From a virus: 23,557 nt of DNA. Positions 10,307 through 16,621 of the stretch are shown here, in pieces. The DNA lies in the IMG/VR virus record IMGVR_UViG_3300037573_000018, positions 1 to 23,557 of that record. One strand, 5' to 3'. Under the pieces are notes generated by a model that did no database searches, was not told where the DNA came from, and worked only from the letters and a program-made list of their open reading frames with translations. The position numbers and the translations under genes were made by a program. Position 1 is the first letter of the stretch; the number at the start of each line of letters is the position of its first letter.

Positions 10307-11892
10307 GTGTCGCTACCGATACTGAGGACGATACTGAGGAACGGGCAGGCTTTGATGATGTTGCCGAGTTGGACCTTGACAGCGAACTGGATGAAGCGTC
10401 TACGGAGTTTGTCGATGAGTTGGTTAAGAAGTTAGTACTGTTCACAGAGGAGTTCTGTGGTGTAGAGTTCTTCCCTTATCAGATTCCCATAGCCTATAGG
10501 TTTATTGAGTCTGTTGTTGTAGGAGACGGTGAAGAACTGACCCTCATAGCCACCCGCCAGAGTGGTAAGTCAGAGGTGTTGTCCAACGTCATTGCTTCCA
10601 TGATGGTTATCCTTCCCAAACTGTCCAAGATTTACCCCGTGTGGCTGTCCAAGTTCAGCAAGGGGTTCTGGTGCGGGGTGTTTGCTCCCACTGAAGATCA
10701 GGCTGACACCGTGTTTAGTCGTATTGTTTCCCGGCTAACCAGTGATCATGCTTTGGAGTTCCTGCTTGACCCGGAGATTGACGACAAGGCTTCGTCAGGT
10801 GGAGCACGCGGTAAGGGAAAGATTGTCTCGCTGAAGAACTCTGGGTCACTCTGTCGGATGCAGACTTGTAACCCCAAGGCCAAGATTGAGTCGAAGACGT
10901 ACCACTTCGCTGTTGTGGATGAGGCGCAGGGAGCCGACGAGTTTGTGATTGCCAAGTCCATCAAGCCCATGTTGGCGTTCAACAACGGCACCATCGCTCT
11001 AACTGGTACTGCTACCCGTACCAAGTCGTACTTCTACAGGATGATTCAGTTTAATAAACGTCGGGACATCAACAGGAAGCGTGGGCAGCGCACGTCTCAC
11101 TTTGAGTATGACTGGACCGTAGCGGCTAAGTACAACGTCAACTACGGCAAGTTCATTAGAAAGGAGAAGGTTCGTATTGGGGAGGACTCAGACGAGTTCC
11201 GCATGTCCTACCTCAACCACTGGATGCTTGAGAAGGGGATGTTCGTCACTGAGGAGCGTCTGGATCGTCTGTATGACACCTCAATGCAACTGGTTCCAGA
11301 GTGGTGGCGTACTCCCATTGTCATTGGCATCGACGTGGCTAGGTCCAACGATTCCACAGTCGCCACGGCTGTGTGGGTTGACTGGGACCACCCCGATGGG
11401 CTGGGGTTCTTTGAGCATCGGGTCCTGAACTGGCTGGAAATACATGATACGGACTGGGAGTCTCAGTACTTTAAGATCGTGGACTTCGTGCGTAACTATG
11501 ACGTTCTGCGTGTAGGTATTGACGCCCAAGGTGTGGGAGGAGCGGTAGCCGAGCGTCTGGCCCTGCTTCTGCCAGACATCGAAGTGCTGGGGCTTTCCTC
11601 AGATGCAAAGGCACAGAATGAGCGATGGGTCCACCTAACCGAGTTGATTCAGCGAGACCAACTGGTCATTCCGGGCCACTCAAAGGCCAAGAGGACCCGT
11701 CGTTGGAAGAAGTTTAACCAGCAGATGGTGGACTTAGAACGGATCAACAGAGGACCATACCTGCTTGCTGAAGCCCCTGAGGAACGAGGGGCCTTTGATG
11801 ACTACCCCGACAGCCTAGCCTTGGCCTGCTGCCTCACAGTACACGATGTTATGCCAACTGTGTCGGTAGCAGAGAATCCATTCTTCGTTTAG
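10303..11892 (+). CDS. terL: Terminase large subunit
   Basis: A 529-residue DNA-packaging motor. The ATPase domain has Walker A TRQSGKS (residues 84-90; Lys89), Walker B FAVVDEAQ (Asp206, Glu207) and a coupling-type segment LTGTATRTKS (233-242). The C-terminal RNase H-like nuclease has acidic residues Asp344 (IGIDVARSND), Asp407 (VGIDAQGVGG) and Asp503 (DDYPDSLALA), the expected three-acid metal site. The enzyme docks on the portal, drives DNA into the prohead and cuts the concatemer. ATG 10303 overlaps the upstream stop. The length is normal for the family. The first 45 residues are an acidic extension. The portal gene lies about 4.7 kb downstream rather than next door. Confidence 0.96.
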   Translation: MSVATDTEDDTEERAGFDDVAELDLDSELDEASTEFVDELVKKLVLFTEEFCGVEFFPYQIPIAYRFIESVVVGDGEELTLIATRQSGKSEVLSNVIASMMVILPKLSKIYPVWLSKFSKGFWCGVFAPTEDQADTVFSRIVSRLTSDHALEFLLDPEIDDKASSGGARGKGKIVSLKNSGSLCRMQTCNPKAKIESKTYHFAVVDEAQGADEFVIAKSIKPMLAFNNGTIALTGTATRTKSYFYRMIQFNKRRDINRKRGQRTSHFEYDWTVAAKYNVNYGKFIRKEKVRIGEDSDEFRMSYLNHWMLEKGMFVTEERLDRLYDTSMQLVPEWWRTPIVIGIDVARSNDSTVATAVWVDWDHPDGLGFFEHRVLNWLEIHDTDWESQYFKIVDFVRNYDVLRVGIDAQGVGGAVAERLALLLPDIEVLGLSSDAKAQNERWVHLTELIQRDQLVIPGHSKAKRTRRWKKFNQQMVDLERINRGPYLLAEAPEERGAFDDYPDSLALACCLTVHDVMPTVSVAENPFFV

Positions 11893-11901
11893 TGGTATTA
11901 T
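11893..11901 (+). promoter_or_regulatory. Candidate extended -10 promoter upstream of 11940 gene
   Basis: TGG followed by TATTAT (11896-11901) fits an extended -10 element (TGn-TAnnnT). It lies immediately after the terminase stop and 38 bases before the next start, which has its own GGAGG site. No convincing -35 hexamer is seen at 16-18 bases. Confidence 0.3.
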
Positions 11902-11939
11902 AGAGGTCAGGTACCTACCCGTATTCCCCGGAGGATTTC

Positions 11940-12371
11940 ATGGCTAATGTAGCAAACCCAACAGTCGCTCCCGCAGCGCAGTTCCCTGAACGTGGACCCG
12001 AGGTCGGTAGCCACGGGTTTGAACGTGTTATGGGACCCGACATTCCGAACCAGCGTGGACCCCTGCGGTTTGAAGAGGGTGTCGCTACCGATACTGACGT
12101 GCCCAACGACTTCGCCATCGGCTCTCAGGTGGACGTTTCCTCGGCCCCCGGTCGTGCTAACCACAACAACCCGGCGATGTTCTACAAGCCCGCCGAGCAG
12201 ACGATGGCAGAACGTGCCCACGTCGGCTCTGCCTCATGGATTGAGGCCCCGTCGGTCCTTGGAGAGTTCGTTCAGGGCGTCGTGGCCGGAGATGGAATGC
12301 CCAAGTTTGAGCGTTCCTTCAACTCTGGCGCACACATGAATCGACCGAGCGCAGTTCGCGTCAACGACTGA
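11940..12371 (+). CDS. Hypothetical phage protein, possibly virion-associated
   Basis: A 143-residue protein with a strong GGAGG site (CCCCGGAGGATTTC) before the ATG. The sequence is rich in Pro, Asn, Gly and Ala with little predicted helix, for example MANVANPTVAPAAQFPERGP, GRANHNNPAMFYKPAEQTM and SWIEAPSVLGEFVQGV. That suits an extended minor structural or decoration protein. There is no signal peptide, membrane segment or known motif. It lies between the terminase and another hypothetical gene and may have its own promoter at 11893-11901. I do not recognise the family. Confidence 0.7.
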   Translation: MANVANPTVAPAAQFPERGPEVGSHGFERVMGPDIPNQRGPLRFEEGVATDTDVPNDFAIGSQVDVSSAPGRANHNNPAMFYKPAEQTMAERAHVGSASWIEAPSVLGEFVQGVVAGDGMPKFERSFNSGAHMNRPSAVRVND

Positions 12372-12398
12372 TCCTCTCTGACACCGGGGAGGTAGATC

Positions 12399-13631
12399 AT
12401 GGTCTGGAGGGACGACGAGTATCCTCTGATGGCCGAGGATCTCCCCAAAAAGAGTCTTAAGAAAGCACGGGACTCCATGCGAGAGTATGGGGCGACTGTG
12501 ACGGATCGCGTAGACTCTTCGATTGCAACCGCAGCGGCGGCTAAACTAAAGACTAGCAGTACGCCCGGTACAAGGCTCAAGGCTGCTCGCCGGGAGATGG
12601 CCCTCAAAGACATAGCCCCGGCTGTCAAGGACATCCCGTGGTCGGTTGAGCGGATGGCTAATCGCAAGATGGACTTGATCAAGTCCGGTGCTGAACGCTC
12701 TCGGGAAGCGGGTACGACCCTACAAGGGGCTGGCTGGTACTTTGAGCACCACAGAGATGTCCGTGATGCAGCCCCCGGAACAGACATGGACGTGGCGTCT
12801 GCGGCTTCAGCAGGACTGAGTCCCTTATCTCACCCCAAAAAAGATGAGATTCCCGCCCTTAGGAGTATTCATTCTGCGTTAGGTTCTGAGCAGTTAGAAG
12901 TACAGGTCAAGGCTGAGTTTGAACCCGAGACCTATGACCGAGCAGGCACTACCCCCGGACAGCGGTTAACCGTGGCTGACGCCACTACTGACCAGTTGGC
13001 TACAACTAACATTGGTGGCAGCACCGTTCAGAATATGGGAAGGGCAATAGGAGCCCTTCGTGGTGAGGTACCTCCCGACGAAGTTAACCGTCGTGGCAAA
13101 GCAAAGTCGTACCAGTTGAGTATTAGAGATGCTCCACCTGATACGCCTGAACACTTGGATTATATGGGGGTCGCCCATCACTTAGTTCACGGTGACCCCA
13201 ACCAAGGCATGTTGATGTTTGACAAGGCTGAACCGGGGGGTTATCCACGAGAATCCATGATGTCACCTGACAGAACTACTGCTGAAGATACGTGGATGCA
13301 AGGCATTAGCACTGGTCAGCGCATGGCATATACGGGTAAGCAAGGAAGGCTGCGTTCGCCCGCCAAGAGAATAGTGGACAAGGGCTCCCCTATGGACCCT
13401 TCAAAACTGTACAAGGGAGACCTAGGTATTACTAAGAAGGACATTGGTACGGTGGGGAACATTATTGAGGATGATGTGATCCATGCCGTTCAGAACATGG
13501 CTACCAGACGTGCCGCCGCCAAGATGGGGCCTATTTCGTTCAACCAGTTTGGAGAGAACATCGCTATGCCAGCGGTGATGGCTCAGGAAGTGTCTTGGAC
13601 TGAGGCCCGAGAACAGGCTGGTGAGGGATGA
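12399..13631 (+). CDS. Hypothetical phage protein with GWYxxHH/LSP motifs
   Basis: A 410-residue protein with GGAGGT (CGGGGAGGTAGATC) before ATG 12399. Residues 1-100 are basic and helical. GAGWYFEHH (110-118) followed by AASAGLSPLSH (136-145), a later DDVIHAVQNMATRRAA (358-373) and the C-terminal VMAQEVSWTEAREQAG (393-408) resemble an uncharacterised family I recall from actinobacteriophages, with pattern GxxWYxxA...AALSP...VDxHA...QAxxWxxxR. I cannot check that recollection. In that family the arrangement suggests a compact helical, possibly nucleic-acid-related domain. Here the domain would be split by a long insertion (about 150-350). The stop overlaps the next gene by four bases (ATGA). 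Confidence 0.7.
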   Translation: MVWRDDEYPLMAEDLPKKSLKKARDSMREYGATVTDRVDSSIATAAAAKLKTSSTPGTRLKAARREMALKDIAPAVKDIPWSVERMANRKMDLIKSGAERSREAGTTLQGAGWYFEHHRDVRDAAPGTDMDVASAASAGLSPLSHPKKDEIPALRSIHSALGSEQLEVQVKAEFEPETYDRAGTTPGQRLTVADATTDQLATTNIGGSTVQNMGRAIGALRGEVPPDEVNRRGKAKSYQLSIRDAPPDTPEHLDYMGVAHHLVHGDPNQGMLMFDKAEPGGYPRESMMSPDRTTAEDTWMQGISTGQRMAYTGKQGRLRSPAKRIVDKGSPMDPSKLYKGDLGITKKDIGTVGNIIEDDVIHAVQNMATRRAAAKMGPISFNQFGENIAMPAVMAQEVSWTEAREQAGEG

Positions 13632-13888
13632 CCGAAGCATGGGGACTTGTCACGGCGGCACTGGTCACCGGTACCTTTGGTGTACTGGGAGTACTTCTAC
13701 GTAGCCTCCGTAGTGAGAACAGGCGGGACCACGCCGTGGTAGCCAACAAACTCACCGGCCTATCCCGTGCTCTTGAGGCAATCAAGGGCTCTGTGGATAA
13801 GAATGGCGAGATCCTGACCGACCACTTGGAGTGGCATAAGACCCCCAAGCGGCAAACACGACAGAAGAAGTCATCTGCTAAGAAGTGA
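13628..13888 (+). CDS. Single-span membrane/coiled-coil protein, holin-helper candidate
   Basis: An 86-residue protein with an N-terminal transmembrane helix (residues 4-24, AWGLVTAALVTGTFGVLGVLL), then a basic stretch RSLRSENRR, a helical segment of coiled-coil type (about 35-68) and a Lys-rich tail (KRQTRQKKSSAKK). The layout resembles small actinophage proteins found in lysis cassettes (DUF2746-like), sometimes proposed as second holins. The match is by shape, not by a diagnostic motif. It overlaps the preceding stop (ATGA) and lies about 2.5 kb upstream of the r1t-type holin, separated by unrelated genes. Confidence 0.65.
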   Translation: MTEAWGLVTAALVTGTFGVLGVLLRSLRSENRRDHAVVANKLTGLSRALEAIKGSVDKNGEILTDHLEWHKTPKRQTRQKKSSAKK

Positions 13889-13951
13889 AGTGCTCACATG
13901 ACGGTGTCGTGTCGTGTAACATGAGTAGGAGCAGAAGGAGTACTTGCTTTG

Positions 13952-14248
13952 ATGGACGCACAGCCCGTAACTCTGGTGGAAGCCTTGGAAACCCCTCTTC
14001 GGAGTCCCCGCCCCCGTGACTGCCTGTTTGCCCGTGTCAGTGACGGGCTGGAGAATGAAGAGCAGGTAGCCCTGACTAAGGCGTTGGATAAGATCCGGTC
14101 TGACCTCAACAACGGACAGCGTAAGGTCTATTCCACAGCATGGCTGGCGACGGTGCTCACCAGTCAGGGATACAGCATCTCGGCAGCAACGATTCAGCGG
14201 CATCTGCGGGAGTCCTGCGGTTGCTACGCCTCTGGTGAGGTCAAGTGA
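13952..14248 (+). CDS. Small helix-turn-helix-like DNA-binding protein
   Basis: 98 residues from ATG 13952 (MDAQPVTLVEALETPL); an in-frame TTG at 13949 sits 8 bases from AAGGAG (13935-13940) and is possible. The C-terminal half, VYSTAWLATVLTSQGYSISAATIQRHLRESCGC, reads as helix-turn-helix (WLATVL, turn GYSIS, recognition helix AATIQRHLRE) followed by a Cys-x-Cys end. Small phage HTH proteins of this kind serve as regulators or terminase small subunits; which one is undecided. The stop overlaps the GTG of the phosphoesterase gene (GTGA). The 60-base gap upstream contains an imperfect inverted repeat (CTCACATG...CATGAG). Confidence 0.65.
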   Translation: MDAQPVTLVEALETPLRSPRPRDCLFARVSDGLENEEQVALTKALDKIRSDLNNGQRKVYSTAWLATVLTSQGYSISAATIQRHLRESCGCYASGEVK

Positions 14249-15396
14249 GTACGGCCAGCGAACTCTCCAAACGCTTGGGCAAGGCACCACCTAGGCAGGC
14301 CCTAGGCAAACTGGCTGACCTGCTGGACCGCCACAACATAGACCTAGAGGAAATCGGTGACATCAAGAAGGTGTCCCTTTATCAGTCTTTGACTAAGGAC
14401 GCAGATGGTGAAGCACAGATTCACGACTTGGTTGGTATCCAGATTTCTCCGTCGTGGGAAACAGGACCGGAGTGGCCCGTCATACAACCCGGACCCACAA
14501 TCACACTTCCCAAGGGTGTTACCCCCAAGAAGAAGAAGACGGAGTTAAAGACCTGTGTAGTTCTCCCCGACATGCAGATCGGGTACTTCCGAAACAAGGC
14601 GGGGGAACTGGAGGGGACTCACGACGAGGAGGCCATAGCGTTGGCTGTGGCGATGGTCTCCGACATCAAGCCCGAGTTGCTGGTGCTGGTTGGTGACAAT
14701 CTGGATCTTCCAGAGTTGGGTAAGTACCGTCTGTCTCCAGCCTTCCAGCAGACCACCCAAGCATCGGTGGACCGGGCGACCGAGATATGTGCAGCCTTGC
14801 GTGCTGCCGCCCCCGGAGCAGAGATCAAATGGTTGGCGGGCAACCACGAGGAGAGGCTGACCAACTTCATGTTGGACAACGCTGCCGCAGCCTTCGGTAT
14901 CCGTGTCGGCGCTCGCCCCGAAAGTTGGCCGGTGCTAAGTGTTCCCAGTCTGTGCAGGCTGGATGACTTCGACATTGAGTACCTTGCTGGCTACCCCGCT
15001 TCATGTGTGTGGATCAATGAGCACATCAAGGTCATCCACGGCGACATAGTTAGGTCTAATGGCAGTACCGCCCATGCCTACCTGAACCGTGAGAAGGTAT
15101 CGGTACTCTACGGACATATCCATCGTCGTGAGTGGGCAGAGATGACTCGGGAAGACTATGACGGTCCTAGGACTGTCGTCGCAGCGTCACCCGGTTGCTT
15201 GGCCCGCATTGACGGAGCGGTGCCGTCCACCAAGGGGGGTACCGACCTAGACGGTAGGCCACTGAGGAGACATGAGAACTGGCAACAGGGCCTCTGCGTG
15301 GTTCAGTACGAGGAGGGGGACGGCAAGTTCAACCTTGAGATGGTGACGATTCGTGATGGATGGGCCATGTACCGAGGTAAGGAGTACTGCCGATAG
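14245..15396 (+). CDS. Calcineurin-like metallophosphoesterase
   Basis: A 383-residue protein with the family metal-binding motifs in order: Asp109-Met-Gln111 (normally DxH), Gly150-Asp151-Asn152 (GDN), GNHEE (199-203), HGD (265-267) and GHIH (290-293). This active site hydrolyses phosphomonoesters or phosphodiesters with two metal ions. The Gln in place of the first His is seen in some phage members but may change the metal or the substrate. Residues 1-100 are a separate helical N-terminal part with a Lys-rich linker (PKKKKTELK). It starts at GTG 14245 overlapping the previous stop. The substrate could be DNA ends, nucleotides or a signalling molecule; the sequence does not decide. Confidence 0.9.
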   Translation: MSTASELSKRLGKAPPRQALGKLADLLDRHNIDLEEIGDIKKVSLYQSLTKDADGEAQIHDLVGIQISPSWETGPEWPVIQPGPTITLPKGVTPKKKKTELKTCVVLPDMQIGYFRNKAGELEGTHDEEAIALAVAMVSDIKPELLVLVGDNLDLPELGKYRLSPAFQQTTQASVDRATEICAALRAAAPGAEIKWLAGNHEERLTNFMLDNAAAAFGIRVGARPESWPVLSVPSLCRLDDFDIEYLAGYPASCVWINEHIKVIHGDIVRSNGSTAHAYLNREKVSVLYGHIHRREWAEMTREDYDGPRTVVAASPGCLARIDGAVPSTKGGTDLDGRPLRRHENWQQGLCVVQYEEGDGKFNLEMVTIRDGWAMYRGKEYCR

Positions 15397-15405
15397 TGGT
15401 ACACT
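15397..15405 (+). promoter_or_regulatory. Candidate leaderless promoter -10 before ATG 15411
   Basis: TGG (15397-15399) plus TACACT (15400-15405) is an extended -10 match. Five bases separate it from ATG 15411, so the transcript could begin at or next to the start codon. No Shine-Dalgarno sequence is near that ATG. A similar arrangement occurs at 22270-22282. Confidence 0.35.
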
Positions 15406-15410
15406 TGGGT

Positions 15411-16004
15411 ATGCCCACCGACCCAGACACTGGCCTCGTCACTCCTGAGCCTAAACTGGACATGAGTGGTCCAGCGGTCGTTGAGCGCATCAACCCAGAC
15501 GAGGTCGTTAGGGAGATGCACGAAGAGGGGGGACTCACAGTTAACCCCCGCACCGGAGAGCGCCCTGAAAAGGGTGTATTCGTTTCGGTAAAGGGACACG
15601 AGGAGAAGCACGCCCTTGACTCGTTTGGCAAGGAGGAGTTGTCTACGTACATCAACTCCCCGGAGAACTTGGCTGCCCTAACCCGAACACGTAATCTGGT
15701 TGGGGGCTGGTCAGAGGACGGAGAGGCTTACTTGGATGTCTCCCGTACCTTCCGTGAGATCCCCACTGGGTTCACGAGGGCGCGCACCTTTGCCAAACAG
15801 AATGACCAGATAGCCCTATTCCAACGCTCAAACTTCACCACCGAGTACAACCCCAACCACCCCAAGAACATCGCTCCGGGGCATACCTTGGCTAAGGGTG
15901 AGGCAGATCGGTGGGAGAGCAGCATGGCACCGCTAGACACCGACCAGCCTGTTGTGGAACGCGATTCCGACAACCAGCGTGGCTGGATGTTCGGCGGTAC
16001 TTAG
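15411..16004 (+). CDS. Hypothetical phage protein
   Basis: 197 residues from ATG 15411 (MPTDPDTGLVTPEPKLDMSG). An in-frame GTG at 15396 overlaps the upstream stop and has AAGGAG 12 bases away, so it is a real alternative (202 residues). I prefer the ATG because of the close TACACT box. Visible segments include KGVFVSVKGHEEKHAL, LSTYINSPENLAAL, VGGWSEDGEAYLDVSR and ARTFAKQNDQIALF. The GGW...YLDVSR...A...NDQIALF pattern resembles an uncharacterised protein type common in actinobacteriophages (recollection only). No catalytic residues are evident. Its stop overlaps the convergent minus-strand gene by four bases. Confidence 0.7.
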   Translation: MPTDPDTGLVTPEPKLDMSGPAVVERINPDEVVREMHEEGGLTVNPRTGERPEKGVFVSVKGHEEKHALDSFGKEELSTYINSPENLAALTRTRNLVGGWSEDGEAYLDVSRTFREIPTGFTRARTFAKQNDQIALFQRSNFTTEYNPNHPKNIAPGHTLAKGEADRWESSMAPLDTDQPVVERDSDNQRGWMFGGT

Positions 16005-16249
16005 ATCAACTTGTTGTCGGTCAGGTAGATCGTCACTTCCACAGCCAGACCGTCAGCGATCTCCTTGAGTTCCTTGTGGTGGTCAACGACCAACTTCTCC
16101 ATCGTCTCGGCTAGGAACGCATCGAAGCGTTCCTCTAGCCATCCATACTGGAAGATGCGGGACAGGTCCTCAGTGATTTGGTCGATAAGCCCCTGCTCAG
16201 GGTATGTTTCTAGGGGGTCAGTCACGATCTTGCTTGTCGTTCCGGGCAT
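16001..16249 (-). CDS. Minus-strand small acidic protein
   Basis: The only convincing minus-strand gene in the window, 82 residues. I chose the ATG at 16249-16247 because AAGGAG lies eight bases upstream (complement of 16257-16262). Upstream of that is a sigma70-like promoter, TTGCTT-18-TATAGT (16312-16283). The protein starts MPGTTSKIVTDPLETYPEQG and is mostly an acidic helix (LIDQITEDLSRIFQYGW, FLAETMEKLVVDHHKELKEIAD) with a C-terminal VEVTIYLTDNKLI. It converges with the plus-strand gene, sharing four bases at the stops. Its opposite orientation and private promoter suggest an independently expressed gene, for example lysogeny-, exclusion- or regulation-related. I do not recognise the family. 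Confidence 0.75.
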   Translation of the reverse strand: MPGTTSKIVTDPLETYPEQGLIDQITEDLSRIFQYGWLEERFDAFLAETMEKLVVDHHKELKEIADGLAVEVTIYLTDNKLI

Positions 16250-16260
16250 GGTTTCGCTCC

Positions 16261-16290
16261 TTGGTTCATCTGGCTCATGTATACTATAAC
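16261..16290 (+). promoter_or_regulatory. Possible opposing promoter for the holin gene
   Basis: On the plus strand TTGGTT (16261-16266), 18 bases, then TATAAC (16285-16290) could drive the holin at 16342. Its -10 overlaps the -10 of the minus-strand promoter, so the two would compete. The -35 is weak (3/6). Confidence 0.3.
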
Positions 16291-16312
16291 CGCTGACCCT
16301 GTGGGAAAGCAA
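16283..16312 (-). promoter_or_regulatory. Sigma70-like promoter for the minus-strand gene
   Basis: Read on the minus strand, TTGCTT (16312-16307) and TATAGT (16288-16283) are separated by 18 bases, giving 4/6 and 5/6 matches to the consensus. Predicted initiation near 16276 leaves a leader of about 27 bases that contains the AAGGAG site before ATG 16249. Confidence 0.55.
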
Positions 16313-16341
16313 ACCCCCATTTCCTATCAAGGACTTTACAT

Positions 16342-16548
16342 ATGATTACGAAGGACCTAGTAGAGAGAGTTGTCGCCACGTTCGTTCAGGCGGCTCTTGG
16401 TGTCATGGCAACCAACTCCATGTTCGACCTCGGCGTCGACCAGTGGAAGATGATGGCTGGTGCTGGTATCGCTGCCGCCCTCTCAGTAATCAAGGGCGCT
16501 CTGGCTACCAAGTTGGGTACGAAGGGCACGGCCTCCTTGGCTGACTGA
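16342..16548 (+). CDS. r1t-type holin
   Basis: A 68-residue protein with AAGGAC seven bases before ATG 16342. Residues 7-24 (VERVVATFVQAALGVMAT) and 36-54 (KMMAGAGIAAALSVIKGAL) are two membrane helices. The arrangement ERxxxTFxQ, WxxxxxAGxAAxLSVxK and a terminal GTASL is that of the lactococcal phage r1t holin family, common in phages of Gram-positive bacteria. Holins accumulate in the cytoplasmic membrane and open holes that release endolysin. No endolysin is recognisable beside it. The gene is isolated between the minus-strand gene and the portal, and may have a promoter overlapping that of the minus-strand gene. Confidence 0.85.
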   Translation: MITKDLVERVVATFVQAALGVMATNSMFDLGVDQWKMMAGAGIAAALSVIKGALATKLGTKGTASLAD

Positions 16549-16557
16549 CCTACTCAG

Positions 16558-16573
16558 ACACCACAAATGGTGT
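16558..16573 (+). other. Short perfect hairpin between holin and portal
   Basis: ACACCA-CAAA-TGGTGT forms a six-base-pair stem with a four-base loop. It follows the holin stop by about ten bases and lacks a T-run, so it is at most a weak terminator or mRNA end-protecting stem. A TATAGT sequence (16573-16578) begins at its 3' edge and could be a -10 box for the portal transcript. Confidence 0.35.
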
Positions 16574-16621
16574 ATAGTATTGAGTAGTTGCTACGTAGTC
16601 TTTCCTTAGGTGTGATTGTTT

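Noticed and set aside
13889-13951. Small RNA or tRNA gene in the 60-base gap
   Set aside because: The inverted repeat CTCACATG/CATGAG is imperfect and no tRNA arms or CCA end can be drawn.
16250-16330. Longer form of the minus-strand gene
   Set aside because: The extension crosses the likely promoter, and the AAGGAG site points to ATG 16249.
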